64,000 nucleotides of DNA from Dyadobacter crusticola DSM 16708 (GTDB taxonomy: Bacteria > Bacteroidota > Bacteroidia > Cytophagales > Spirosomataceae). The stretch is from NCBI RefSeq assembly GCF_000701505.1, contig NZ_JNJB01000008.1, positions 401,526-465,525 of the forward strand. Direction: 5' to 3'. Below are positions 16,560 through 26,500 of the stretch, one piece after another. The translations under genes were made by a program, and so were the position numbers. A model generated the notes under the pieces. That model was not told the DNA's origin. It ran no database searches and was given only the letters and a program-made list of their open reading frames with translations. The first letter of the stretch is position 1; every line of letters starts with the position of its first letter.

Positions 16560-19448
16560 CTATTGTTTGAAGATTCTGAATTGCTTTAAAAGCTCGCCGT
16601 TACTTAGAATCCGCACAAAGTAAATTCCCGATGAAAGGCCCGCGTCTGAGAGATCGATATAAGCAAGATTATCGGCCACCGTCACCAGACCAGGCGGCAG
16701 CGGAATGCGTTTTCCTCCAACTGTAACAATCTCATACTCCATTCCCTCGATTGACTGAATTTCGGGCAATTTGATGTTAATGATATTTTCAGTCGGATTG
16801 GGGTAAAATGCCCATTCAGCTATGTTCTTCGTGATATTAACAGAGTCACCGGCCGAAATACCGAACTGAATGGTCTGGGTAACAATCGCGGAATCCTCCT
16901 TTGCAGCGGTGACAGTAAGCGTATACCTGCCCGCGTAAGGTGCGAAACCTTTGTCATTCTCATACAGAGCATAAGGGAAAACCGCTGTTGTGGAAGTCCG
17001 TTTATAAGGCCCATCAAGTTGAAAGGTAACCCGATCGTATTCGAAGTTTCCGTAAGCATAAATATTCAGCAGCGGCGGCAGCGATTCGTGTGCCAGGACA
17101 TCGTCGCCGACCAGCTTCCGGATAATGCGCTGCTCCACTTTACTTCCTCCACTTACCAGCTCAAAACGCAACTCAGGAGTCTGAACTTTCAGGATCAGCG
17201 GGATCTCGACATAAGCTCCTCCATTGTCATACGCCCTGACGATCAGCCTGTATTCGCCCTCCTCGGTAGGTGTTCCGGAAAATACATTCAATGCAAAATT
17301 GAGCCACGAAGGTCGGTTCTGGATCGAAATGGACGATATATACCCGTCTGGATCGCCAAAAATGTTAGTTGGCAAAATGTAATTAAAAGGCATGTTTACC
17401 TGCGCATACTTCACAGGAAGCGTACTGCTCGCAAACGGCGGCGCATTCAGGAACTGCGGCTCCACGACTTTGATCGTAAAGTAAGTCTCCACAAATGCAT
17501 TCAGATCGTCATAAGCTTTGAAAATAATACGGTACTCGCCCAATGCGGTTGGAGTTCCGCTCAACACGCCATTTGAGAATTTCAGCCAGGAAGGCAGCTC
17601 ACTTGCTTCGATCTTCGTGATTTCTCCATCGGCATCTGTAAATGTATTCTGAGGGATCGTGAAGGTAAATGCCTTATTAACAGCGACCATCTGGTTTGAG
17701 AAATTGGCATCTACGGTCGGTGGCTTGTTGGCATTTTCCCTGGTATCGACGCGGATAGTAAAGAAAGCAACCGTTGAACCACCTTCGTCGTCGGTACCTG
17801 TAACAGTAATGCGGTAGTCACCCAGCTGAGTTGGCCGGCCCGAGAGCTGCCCGTTCTGGAACCGCAGCCAGGGCGGAAGATTACTTACTTCCACTTTCAC
17901 GATGGTCCCGTCGACGTCAGAAAATGTGTCAATCGGCAGCTTGTAGTTGAAATCTCTGTTCACCGGAATGATCTGCATAGGAACCGGCCTGAAAACGTAT
18001 GGCATATAATTAGACGCATCCTTCCAATACTCCGGCGAAAGCAAGTCTTCTTCCAGCTTCACAGCCACGGGTTTGGGGTTACCTGCATTCGCGTAAGCAC
18101 GTTTGGCCCATTCATCGAAAATCACTGCAATCGCGCCTTTCTTCTCTACCGCGGCTGACAGGCGGTAACTTACGGTTTCAGTATAATTAAAAGGTGTCAC
18201 CGGCTGGCTCAGCCACTTGGATGAAGCCTGACGCAGGAAAGGCTCGGATCTGCCCATCTGTTCCGTTGTTGAAACAACGACTGCTACTACATTGGCACCG
18301 TGGGCGTAGTTTTCATCAATTTGCTTGAAATGCGCATTGTTATCCAGGTAGGAGCTTACAAACAGCTCATTAGCTGTAATAAAGTGCGCAGGCACATTGC
18401 TTTTCACAATATCTACCGACCACCTATGATCAAAAATGGGACTGTCATTGATTTTAATCCCATCCGCTTTTTCATTCAGATCTTTAAAGCCCAGTGTGCC
18501 GCGCATCACAGAAGCGGCATCGAAAACAGACCCGTAATCGGAAACAAACTTGATAGCCGGGTCGACCGATTTGATGGCCGCAATCATTTGGTCAAAATAC
18601 TTTTTCATGACCTCATGCCGGTAAATATACCAGTCTTTCCCTGCCCGCTGGCGGAAGGATTCCTCGGGAGCCCAGGCGGTAAACGGCGGATACGGATCTT
18701 CGAAAGTCTTGTAGTTCATCCCCCAAAGGAAGTTCAACCGCTCAATTTTGGTATAATGTGCTTTCAGCCACGCGCGGAAACCACTTACCATTGTTTTGGA
18801 ATAATCGTAAACAGCAGTATTCTCCTTTCCGCTCACAATCAGTCCACCGGGATATTCGCCTTCCTGCGTGGGGGTGTTGGTAACAGAAACATACAGGAGC
18901 TTATTATCCGTTTGTAGGTACTTATAGCGGGTAACTGTTTCCTTCACAAAGGCAAGTCCTTTATTGACAATGGCCTGGTTATCGAATCCATAAAACGTAT
19001 CGAGGTAACCGCCCAGCAAAGGCTGGTCAGAATGGCTGAACTGGCTGTCTGATGGTTCCCAAAAACCTTTGATGCGGGTACTGTGGCGACCGAGATGAAT
19101 GCGAAGTGCCACTTTCATACCCAGATCGGTGGCTATTTTAATTTGCTCGTCATATTTCGCCCACTTCGGAGTTTCCGTTGGTGAACTATAATAGACTTTA
19201 TCCCAGGGAATGGTAATGTATACAGCATTGAGGCCATATTGGTGTGAAGACCGGATCAGGTCCGGCTCCGGGCCACGGTTATCTGCGTCGGTCAGGTTCA
19301 GCAGCATCAATGCGAGGTAACGCTGCGGGTCAGCTTCTGCAGTTTTCTGATCAGTTTGTGCTGAGAGTGGCTGCAGGAAAAAAGTCAGGCAGAGCGCCAG
19401 GTAACAAAGCTTATTGAAGAAATGAAATGCGTTCGCAGAATTGAACAT
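16560..19448 (-). CDS. T9SS-secreted TIM-barrel (GH-like) protein with three cadherin-like repeats
   Basis: 962 residues from the ATG at 19448 (the upstream extension begins with TTG). Order: signal peptide (about 1-30); a TIM-barrel domain resembling GH42/GH-A glycosidases (about 40-420, with WGMNYKTFEDPYPP); a linker; three He_PIG/cadherin-like repeats, each ending in a LSGxPTxxGxYRI pattern; an Ig-like segment; and a C-terminal T9SS sorting domain with FYPNPTENI and GIYFVRI. Destination: outside the cell, or anchored to its surface. The barrel strand where GH-A enzymes carry an NE acid/base reads SVTNTPTQEG, so activity is uncertain. It is the third gene of an operon with two glycosyltransferases, 1 nt after the second. 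Confidence 0.75.
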   Translation of the reverse strand: MFNSANAFHFFNKLCYLALCLTFFLQPLSAQTDQKTAEADPQRYLALMLLNLTDADNRGPEPDLIRSSHQYGLNAVYITIPWDKVYYSSPTETPKWAKYDEQIKIATDLGMKVALRIHLGRHSTRIKGFWEPSDSQFSHSDQPLLGGYLDTFYGFDNQAIVNKGLAFVKETVTRYKYLQTDNKLLYVSVTNTPTQEGEYPGGLIVSGKENTAVYDYSKTMVSGFRAWLKAHYTKIERLNFLWGMNYKTFEDPYPPFTAWAPEESFRQRAGKDWYIYRHEVMKKYFDQMIAAIKSVDPAIKFVSDYGSVFDAASVMRGTLGFKDLNEKADGIKINDSPIFDHRWSVDIVKSNVPAHFITANELFVSSYLDNNAHFKQIDENYAHGANVVAVVVSTTEQMGRSEPFLRQASSKWLSQPVTPFNYTETVSYRLSAAVEKKGAIAVIFDEWAKRAYANAGNPKPVAVKLEEDLLSPEYWKDASNYMPYVFRPVPMQIIPVNRDFNYKLPIDTFSDVDGTIVKVEVSNLPPWLRFQNGQLSGRPTQLGDYRITVTGTDDEGGSTVAFFTIRVDTRENANKPPTVDANFSNQMVAVNKAFTFTIPQNTFTDADGEITKIEASELPSWLKFSNGVLSGTPTALGEYRIIFKAYDDLNAFVETYFTIKVVEPQFLNAPPFASSTLPVKYAQVNMPFNYILPTNIFGDPDGYISSISIQNRPSWLNFALNVFSGTPTEEGEYRLIVRAYDNGGAYVEIPLILKVQTPELRFELVSGGSKVEQRIIRKLVGDDVLAHESLPPLLNIYAYGNFEYDRVTFQLDGPYKRTSTTAVFPYALYENDKGFAPYAGRYTLTVTAAKEDSAIVTQTIQFGISAGDSVNITKNIAEWAFYPNPTENIINIKLPEIQSIEGMEYEIVTVGGKRIPLPPGLVTVADNLAYIDLSDAGLSSGIYFVRILSNGELLKQFRIFKQ

Positions 19449-19449
19449 G

Positions 19450-20565
19450 CTAAAAGTTTTTGTCAATTAATTTGATCCACTCATTGTACCCGTTTTCTAC
19501 ATTGAATTGACCTGCCCTTTCAATGCTTTTGGAACTGTCGGTTACGATCTCTCCATTGATTATTTTCCGCATTGCTTCAACCATTTGGCTCACACTCAAA
19601 TCATTGGTTACAACACCCATACCATTCTGAACGAATTCAGACACACCTCCCGAAGGAAAAGAAACGATGGGTTTACCAAGCAACGCGGCTTCAATCATCA
19701 CCAACGGAAAAGGGTCCTGCCGAGAAGTAAGGAGAAAGCCGTTTCCCGTGTTAAGGTAGTTATAATAATCTTCTTTTTGCTTACCTACCAGGTGAATTCT
19801 GGTCGCCGATCTTGAATTTCTGCATCTTTGTTCGGTATAATATACCATTCCATCATCGATTTTCGCCCCTACCCAGACCAGGTGAACGCGGGGATCGTTG
19901 AGTTGTTCGGCGATGTCGGGCAGCAAGTCAAATCCCTTCCGCTCAGAGGTCATTCCAGACAGTACCCACACAAAATCGCTTTCAGCAATTCCCAGGTTTT
20001 TTCTCAGCTCAGCAGTACGCTCTTTGCTGCTTTTGACAAGACTGCTGTCTATAAATGAGTAAAGTAACCCGATATTTTTACCACCCGAGTCTACTAATGC
20101 ATCGCTGGTTGCCTTGGAGCAGCCGATAAGCAAATCGGAGTAATCGATAATGCTTTTGAAGTCGGGCCCGCTCAGGTAGGAGTAGGTCAGCGGCATTTCG
20201 TGAAAATGCGTCACCAGCTTGATTGAGAATTCCCTGGCTATCAAAACAGTTTCGGGAATCATGGTGGTATTCACATACCAGAAGTCAGCCTTAAAGTCGG
20301 TCGCCAGCTTGCGTAAATGTCTGTGAATGGGATTGGCCCCCAGGTGATAGGAGACTTTTTGAAGTATATTAAATTTGCGGGGAGCAATGAACCTCGGAAT
20401 ATCCTGCGGAAAATCGTTCAGCAGCTCGCCATCGGCAAAACTCACTATTCCGATGTCAAAACGGGAACGATCAATTTTTTTTAGAATGTACAACAGCATC
20501 ATTTCTGATCCTGTTCGTGTTGCAAAGGGCGTGAAAAAGAGAATTCGTTTTTTGGTCTTGTTCAT
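19450..20565 (-). CDS. Glycosyltransferase family 4 (GT-B fold)
   Basis: 371 residues. Retaining GT-B glycosyltransferase. N-terminal Rossmann half with FFTPFATRTGSEMMLLYIL; C-terminal donor half with VLSGMTSERKGFDLLPDIA, then HLVGKQKEDYYNYLNTGNGFLL and the acidic donor-site segment PLVMIEAALLGKPIVSF. It transfers a sugar from a nucleotide-activated donor, probably in the cytoplasm for surface polysaccharide or protein glycosylation; donor and acceptor cannot be read from the sequence. It overlaps the upstream GT2 gene by 4 nt and is followed after 1 nt by the T9SS protein, so all three are likely one transcript. Confidence 0.88.
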   Translation of the reverse strand: MNKTKKRILFFTPFATRTGSEMMLLYILKKIDRSRFDIGIVSFADGELLNDFPQDIPRFIAPRKFNILQKVSYHLGANPIHRHLRKLATDFKADFWYVNTTMIPETVLIAREFSIKLVTHFHEMPLTYSYLSGPDFKSIIDYSDLLIGCSKATSDALVDSGGKNIGLLYSFIDSSLVKSSKERTAELRKNLGIAESDFVWVLSGMTSERKGFDLLPDIAEQLNDPRVHLVWVGAKIDDGMVYYTEQRCRNSRSATRIHLVGKQKEDYYNYLNTGNGFLLTSRQDPFPLVMIEAALLGKPIVSFPSGGVSEFVQNGMGVVTNDLSVSQMVEAMRKIINGEIVTDSSKSIERAGQFNVENGYNEWIKLIDKNF

Positions 20566-21569
20566 GAAGAGGCGGTTAAAAGGTCGATGTTTTCATAAGG
20601 TTTTATCTTATACGACCCTTTTTTCAGGAATAAGGTTGCCCAGAAATACTTTAAAAGCACACCTGTTTTTCTGACATAAATGCGCTGGGTCCGTAATTCA
20701 GTAAGAGGATTTCTTCGGCTCTTGATGTTAAATGCGATTTTCCATCCAAATACCACAGGTACCATCAATAAGTAATGTAAAATCAGCAGCACATACTGTA
20801 ACGCGCCATATTGCTTCCGTACCCACAGAAAATTAGACACTTGCATCTGTGTGCTGAACCGGTTGATCCAGGAGATATTGGTCCTTCGGAAAGGGTTATT
20901 GTTTTCGAGGTGGATGAAAATGCAGTCTTTGAAATAACACAGCTTGCCCAGCTTGCCCAGTCGCCCCGACCATTCCACATCCTCGCCGTACATAAAAAAA
21001 TCGTCACTAAACCCGCCTGTTTTTTCAAAACCCTCCCTCCGCAAAAAAATGAATGCACCCACAAGCCAGTCGTATTGGTCGGGGTCCTGGTATTGTGGCT
21101 CCGGATAAAGCTTGTTAATCGTCCGCTCGATAAAGCCGGCCGGGGGCACAATGAAAAAGGTTTTACGAAACTCGTTAAAGCTCTTGTAAAAAGGCATCGG
21201 AGTACCGTCGGGATAGTATTGCAAAGCGCCGCAGGCGATAATATCCTGCCGCTCGTTCATTCGTTGAAAACACCGGCCGATCACATTGTCGGTCAACAGG
21301 GTATCTGCATTCAGCAGGAGAAAATATCGACCGTTTGCAATGGACATTCCTTTGTTATTTGCGATTCCAAAGCCGGGATTAGAAGGTAAGTCGACCCAGC
21401 GGACCTCAGGAAATGTATCACGAACCAGCGACCCGCCTCCGTTTTCCGGATCATTATCTACAATGATTATCTCAAATGTAACCCCGGAAGTAAATTGATA
21501 AATTGACTTTAAACAATTGATTATGAGTTGAGGAGTGCGGTAATTAATGATGATGATGGATACATCCAT
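20562..21569 (-). CDS. Glycosyltransferase family 2 (GT-A fold)
   Basis: 335 residues. Inverting GT-A transferase of the rhamnosyltransferase-like (WbbL) group. VSIIIINYRTPQLIINCL opens the nucleotide fold, FEIIIVDND holds a donor-binding acid, and LLLNADTLL at about 84-92 is the metal-binding D-x-D equivalent (NAD). A later FMYGEDVEWSGRLGK segment supplies the catalytic acid. A hydrophobic C-terminal stretch (about 240-275) suggests membrane association. First gene of the GT2-GT4-T9SS operon, behind a TATTTTTG promoter box. Confidence 0.9.
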   Translation of the reverse strand: MDVSIIIINYRTPQLIINCLKSIYQFTSGVTFEIIIVDNDPENGGGSLVRDTFPEVRWVDLPSNPGFGIANNKGMSIANGRYFLLLNADTLLTDNVIGRCFQRMNERQDIIACGALQYYPDGTPMPFYKSFNEFRKTFFIVPPAGFIERTINKLYPEPQYQDPDQYDWLVGAFIFLRREGFEKTGGFSDDFFMYGEDVEWSGRLGKLGKLCYFKDCIFIHLENNNPFRRTNISWINRFSTQMQVSNFLWVRKQYGALQYVLLILHYLLMVPVVFGWKIAFNIKSRRNPLTELRTQRIYVRKTGVLLKYFWATLFLKKGSYKIKPYENIDLLTASS

Positions 21570-21594
21570 GAAACAATCTGCAAGTTGGATTGGG

Positions 21595-21602
21595 CAAAAA
21601 TA
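21595..21602 (-). promoter_or_regulatory. Glycosyltransferase operon promoter, -7 box
   Basis: Minus-strand TATTTTTG, with a TTG 22 nt upstream as a possible -33 element. The spacer contains the terminator hairpin of the thiolase gene. Confidence 0.5.
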
Positions 21603-21606
21603 AAGA

Positions 21607-21642
21607 ATCTCCGTGGAACATAGCCAAGCTGTCCACGGAGAT
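21607..21642 (-). terminator. Terminator after thiolase gene
   Basis: Perfect 11-bp stem, ATCTCCGTGGA with TCCACGGAGAT, 14-nt loop, then a T-rich tract on the minus strand. Confidence 0.75.
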
Positions 21643-21674
21643 CCCTAAATAAGTAGCATTTGTTATTTCCCGGC

Positions 21675-22853
21675 CTAATTAAGCCTTTCGAAGATCCCGG
21701 CCACTCCCTGGCCGCCACCTACACAAGCTGTTACCATCCCGTATTTCTGATTGCGGCGCTCCATTTCATTGAATAGCTGCACCGATAGCCTAGCGCCTGT
21801 CGAACCCAATGCGTGCCCCAATGCAATCGCGCCGCCATTTGGATTGACGATTTCCGGATCAATGTCAAGCTCCTGGATCACGGCCAGTGACTGCGCCGCA
21901 AATGCTTCGTTCAGCTCGATCTGCTCGATGTCCTGCAATTTCAACCCTGCCTGTTTCAATGCATTTGGAATAGCCGCCACGGGACCTATTCCCATAATTC
22001 TCGGATCGACGCCGGCCGTCGCGTAAGACAGCATTCTCGCAATCGGTTTTAGGTTTAGTCTTTTCACCATATCCTCTGACATTACCATCACGAATGCAGC
22101 TCCGTCTGAAGTCTGGGAAGAATTCCCTGCGGTAACCGACCCTCCGGCAGCAAAAACGGGTTTCAGCTTATTCAAAGCTTCCAGTGTTGTATCGGGCCGC
22201 GGACCTTCATCCTGGTTGATCACAGTCGCCCGCGTTTTCTTCTTGCCGGATGCAGCGTCGAAGTATGTTTCCTTAACCGTTACAGGTACGATCCCGTTTG
22301 CAAACCAGCCTTCTTGCTGAGCTCGCAAAGCTTTCTGATGTGATTGAAACGAAAATTCATCCTGCTTTTCGCGACTGATCTTGAAATCGCTTGCAACCTG
22401 CTCGGCTGTTAATCCCATACTCAGGTAGTAGCTCGGGTTGGTATGTGCGATTTCGTAGTTTAATGCAGTTTTCCAGCCCATGGTCGGTACCATCGACATG
22501 GATTCCGTTCCTCCTGCAATAATGCATTCGGCCATTCCGGCGTGTATCTTGGCCGACGCCATCGCGATTGCTTCCACACCAGAACCGCAGTACCTGTTGA
22601 TCGTAATACCTGACACATTTTGCGGCAAGGCAAGCAGAGCCACATAGCGGCCCATTTGCATTCCCTGCTCCGCCTCAGGCACCGCATTCCCCACGATCAC
22701 ATCATCAACCTGGGTAGGATCAAGCTGCGGAATTTTTTCGAGTAAATGTTTGATCACCGCCGCACCCAAGTCATCGGGGCGGGTGAAACGGAAACCGCCT
22801 TTTGAAGCCTTACCAACTGCACTGCGGTATCCTGCAACAATATATGCGTCCAT
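21675..22853 (-). CDS. Acetyl-CoA acyltransferase (thiolase)
   Basis: 392 residues. Thiolysis of 3-ketoacyl-CoA in fatty acid beta-oxidation. Catalytic residues are all present: C89 (NRYCGSGVEAIAMAS), H347 (GHALGSTGAR) and C377 (CVGGGQGVAG). Length and motifs fit the degradative FadA type at least as well as a biosynthetic AtoB type; the shared operator with the acyl-CoA dehydrogenase favours degradation. No fadB-like hydratase/dehydrogenase is adjacent. Ends in a strong hairpin. Confidence 0.93.
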   Translation of the reverse strand: MDAYIVAGYRSAVGKASKGGFRFTRPDDLGAAVIKHLLEKIPQLDPTQVDDVIVGNAVPEAEQGMQMGRYVALLALPQNVSGITINRYCGSGVEAIAMASAKIHAGMAECIIAGGTESMSMVPTMGWKTALNYEIAHTNPSYYLSMGLTAEQVASDFKISREKQDEFSFQSHQKALRAQQEGWFANGIVPVTVKETYFDAASGKKKTRATVINQDEGPRPDTTLEALNKLKPVFAAGGSVTAGNSSQTSDGAAFVMVMSEDMVKRLNLKPIARMLSYATAGVDPRIMGIGPVAAIPNALKQAGLKLQDIEQIELNEAFAAQSLAVIQELDIDPEIVNPNGGAIALGHALGSTGARLSVQLFNEMERRNQKYGMVTACVGGGQGVAGIFERLN

Positions 22854-22886
22854 ATGAAATTCTTAGTTCGATGAAAATGAATAATA

Positions 22887-22900
22887 GTATGCTGGCATAC
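22887..22900. promoter_or_regulatory. Operator-like palindrome upstream of thiolase gene
   Basis: GTATGC-TG-GCATAC, the same 6-2-6 palindrome as the two sites before the acyl-CoA dehydrogenase gene. It lies 33 nt before the thiolase ATG, against 34 nt for the proximal site there. A weak -7 box (minus-strand TATTTTTA, 22906-22913) precedes it. Confidence 0.65.
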
Positions 22901-22932
22901 CATTGTAAAAATAAGAATTATACCTAAAACAA

Positions 22933-22964
22933 CAAACCGCCGGAGTTTGTTTTCCGGCGGTTTG
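22933..22964 (-). terminator. Terminator after pspC-like gene
   Basis: Perfect 11-bp stem, CAAACCGCCGG with CCGGCGGTTTG, 10-nt loop, followed on the minus strand by TTGTTTT. Confidence 0.75.
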
Positions 22965-22992
22965 CAAATACCAAGTCTGTACTGATGGATTG

Positions 22993-23232
22993 TTAAAATT
23001 GAGGCGGGAAATCGCTACCCGTGAGTGGCTTCGGACGTTTGGCTATATCCGGCATTACGATCCATAAAATGATATAGAAGAAAATGGCCGGAAAAGTTAC
23101 TGGGATGAAAACAGAGAGTACGAAAATCACACGTACTATGGTTACATCGGTTTGAAAGTAGTCGGCAAGTCCGGAAGCAACACCTCCAAGCATTTTGTTG
23201 GCTGTATTGCGGTATAATCTGTTATGGTTCAT
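22993..23232 (-). CDS. PspC domain protein
   Basis: 79 residues, a stand-alone PspC domain. The N-terminal half carries the family pattern LYRNTANKMLGGVASGLADYFQTDVTIVRVIFV; one or two hydrophobic spans follow (about 33-65, ILWIVMP). PspC proteins are inner-membrane parts of phage-shock/envelope stress responses; small single-domain copies are common in Bacteroidota and their exact role is unknown. No pspA or pspB is nearby. Transcribed alone from a TACCTTTG box at 23264-23271 to a strong hairpin. Confidence 0.85.
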   Translation of the reverse strand: MNHNRLYRNTANKMLGGVASGLADYFQTDVTIVRVIFVLSVFIPVTFPAIFFYIILWIVMPDIAKRPKPLTGSDFPPQF

Positions 23233-23263
23233 GGCTATGTCCTTTTATTTTGTTTTGATGTTT

Positions 23264-23271
23264 CAAAGGTA
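23264..23271 (-). promoter_or_regulatory. pspC-like gene promoter, -7 box
   Basis: Minus-strand TACCTTTG, a perfect consensus match 31 nt before the start codon. Confidence 0.55.
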
Positions 23272-23382
23272 CTGTGCATTACCCAGTAGCAGATTTCTTT
23301 CTTGACAAGCGGTGTATTAACCGGTAGAGCGGGCTTTAATCCCGGATATAAGATCAGAACTCCGATAGGAAAACGAAAGATG

Positions 23383-23415
23383 TTGTACAACAGAATTGTC
23401 AATGAATTACCTTTG
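23383..23415 (+). promoter_or_regulatory. secA promoter (-33 TTG, -7 TACCTTTG)
   Basis: TTG at 23383-23385, 22-nt spacer, TACCTTTG at 23408-23415. The predicted leader is about 85 nt. A 10-bp palindrome GTTGTACAAC (23382-23391) covers the -33 element, and the leader holds a direct repeat CTGACA (around 23434-23452). Confidence 0.55.
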
Positions 23416-23507
23416 GGATTAAAATGTTAGCGTGCTGACAATCTGACACTCCTTTACGGCAGGCTTAATTTTTTCGTTTTAGAAGAAAGTTATAAAAATA
23501 TATAATC

Positions 23508-26500
23508 ATGTTTAAAATATTCTCCAAGCTATTTGGCACAAAGTCCGAACGGGATCTGAAAGAACTGACTCCGTATGTGGATAAGGTCAATGCCGAATAC
23601 GCGCTGCTGGCTTCTTTGACAAATGATGAGCTCAGGTTGCAGTCCGAAAACCTGAAACAGCATATATCTGATCAGCTCAAATCGATTGACGAGCAGATCG
23701 CTACATTGAGACAGCAGGCAAGCGACGAGCCTAATGTAGATAGTAAAGAAGCGATCTTTAAAAGAATAGATGCGCTTGAACTCGACCGAAATAAAGAACT
23801 TGAAAAAGTGCTTCTGGATATTCTTCCAAAAGCATTCGCGATTGTAAAGGAAACTGCACGCCGGTTTAAAGAAAACGACAGACTGGAAGTTACAGCTAAC
23901 TTTTTCGACCGGGAAGTGGCCTCACGCAAGTCGCACATTACCATTGAAGGCGATAAAGCGTATTGGAATACAACCTGGGATGTAATCGGCCAGCCTATCA
24001 AATGGAACATGCTGCATTATGATGTTCAGCTGATTGGTGGTGTGGTTTTGCACCAGGGTAAAATCGCTGAAATGGCGACCGGTGAAGGTAAAACTTTAGT
24101 AGCAACTCTTCCTGCGTTCCTGAATGCACTTGCAGGCCAGGGTGTACATATCGTAACTGTAAACGATTACCTCGCGAAACGTGACGCTGAATGGAATGCA
24201 CCTCTTTTTGAGTTCCATGGAATGCGTGTCGATTGCATTGACCGCCACCAGCCCAACACGGAAGCCAGAAGGAATGCTTATAAGGCAGACCTTACTTACG
24301 GTACCAACAATGAATTCGGCTTTGACTACTTACGTGACAATATGTCACGCACACCGGAAGAACTGGTTCAGCGCAAGCACCATTTTGCGATGGTCGATGA
24401 GGTTGACTCCGTGTTGATTGACGATGCGCGTACCCCATTGATTATCAGCGGCCCGGTTCCACGCGGCGATGAGCAGGAGTACCTGGAACTGAAACCGCGT
24501 GTTTCGAGGATCGTTGAAGCCCAGAAGAAGCTCGCGATGGAATTCCTGAACGATGCTAAAAAGAAAATCGCTGCGGGAGATAAGAAAGAAGGCGGACTTG
24601 CATTGTTCCGTGCACACCGCGGTATGCCCAAATACAAGCCACTTATTAAGTACCTCAGTGAATCGGGAATAAAAGCATTGATGCAGGAGTCGGAAGCAAT
24701 ATACCTGGCGGAAAACCAGAAATTGATGCCGGTAGCCGACGCGCCGCTCTATTTTACAATCGACGAGCGCCATAACAGCATTGAACTGACAGAAAAAGGT
24801 ATCGACTTCCTGACGGGAGAATCAGAAGAAACCAACTTCTTTATCCTGCCTGATATCGCTGTCGATCTGGACAGAATCGAAAAAGACGCTTCCCTCAATG
24901 AGCAGGAACGCATTATCCAGAAAGAAGCATTAATCCGAGATTATTCTGTAAAAACAGCCCGTATTCACACAGTAAACCAACTTTTGAAAGCATTTACGCT
25001 TTTCGAAAAGGATGTTGAGTATGTGATTATCGACGGCAAAGTGAAGATCGTGGACGAACAAACCGGTCGTATCATGGAAGGCCGACGCTACTCGGATGGT
25101 TTGCACCAGGCAATTGAAGCAAAAGAAAGCGTGCGCGTGGAAGATGCCACGCAAACCTATGCGACCGTTACATTGCAGAACTACTTCCGTATGTACCACA
25201 AACTGGCTGGTATGACGGGTACGGCTGAAACAGAAGCAGGTGAATTCTGGGAAATCTACAAGCTGGATGTGGTTTCGATACCAACCAATGTAACAGCTGT
25301 ACGGAAAGACCAGGAGGATAAAGTTTATCGCTCTGTCCGTGAAAAATATAATGCAGTTACCGATGAGATTGTGGAGCTTGTGGAAGCCGGCAGACCTGTG
25401 CTGGTAGGTACAACCTCCGTTGAAAACTCTGAGATCATCAGCCGGATGCTGACTTTGCGTAAGATCCCGCACCAGGTTTTGAACGCGAAACAACACCAGC
25501 GCGAGGCAGAAGTAGTAGCAGAAGCCGGTAAGCCGGGTACTGTTACAATCGCAACGAACATGGCCGGCCGTGGTACGGATATCAAGCTGACCCCGGAAGC
25601 AAAGAAAGCAGGTGGTTTGGCGATTATTGGTACAGAACGCCATGAAAGCCGCCGCGTGGACAGACAGCTGCGCGGTCGTTCCGGTCGCCAGGGTGACCCG
25701 GGTTCTTCTCAATTCTTTGTTTCTCTGGAAGATAACCTGATGCGCTTATTCGGTTCTGACCGGATGGCGAAGGTAATGGACCGCATGGGACTGGAAGAAG
25801 GAGAAGTGATCCAAAGCGGAATGATTACCAAGTCGATCGAGCGCGCGCAGAAAAAGGTGGAAGAAAACAACTTTGGAATGCGTAAAAGATTGCTGGAATA
25901 CGATGATGTGATGAACTATCAGCGTGATGCAATCTATACCCGCCGTCGCAATGCATTATTCGGTGACCGTCTTGCAGTTGATATTGCAAACACGTTATTT
26001 GATGTATGTGACGAATTGATCAGCACTGCCGGAACTTACGCTGAGCTCGAACTGGCGTCTATTACGACGCTGGGAATGGAATTGCCATTCAGCGAGTCAG
26101 AGTACAATAGTTTTAAGCCAACTGATCGTGCGCAGAAATTGTACGATGCAGCTGAAAAGCAGTATCAGGACAAAAACAATGCAATTGCACAAAAAGCATT
26201 GCCGGTATTGCAATCTATCTACGCGGAAAGAGGCGCTACGGTTTCAGAAATAATGATTCCTTTCAGCGACGGACTTCGTCAGACCGGTGTAGTTGTTGGT
26301 TTAAAAAAATCTGTTGAGAACGAAGGAAAGGAAATTACCCGTGAAATGGAGAAAGCAATCGTGCTTTCGCTGATCGACCAGGAATGGAAAGAGCATTTGC
26401 GCGAAATGGACGATCTGAAACAATCCGTGCAGAATGCGGTTTTCGAACAGAAAGATCCTTTGCTGATCTATAAGTTTGAATCCGTTGAGCTTTTCAAACG

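Noticed and set aside
23426..23452. CIRCE-like heat-shock operator in the secA leader
   Set aside because: CIRCE needs TTAGCACTC-N9-GAGTGCTAA; only a partial half (TTAGC) is present and the other arm is missing.
24930..25712. Long antisense open frame inside secA (260 codons)
   Set aside because: It mirrors the secA reading frame, has no recognisable domain and no start context; a shadow of a strongly biased coding strand.
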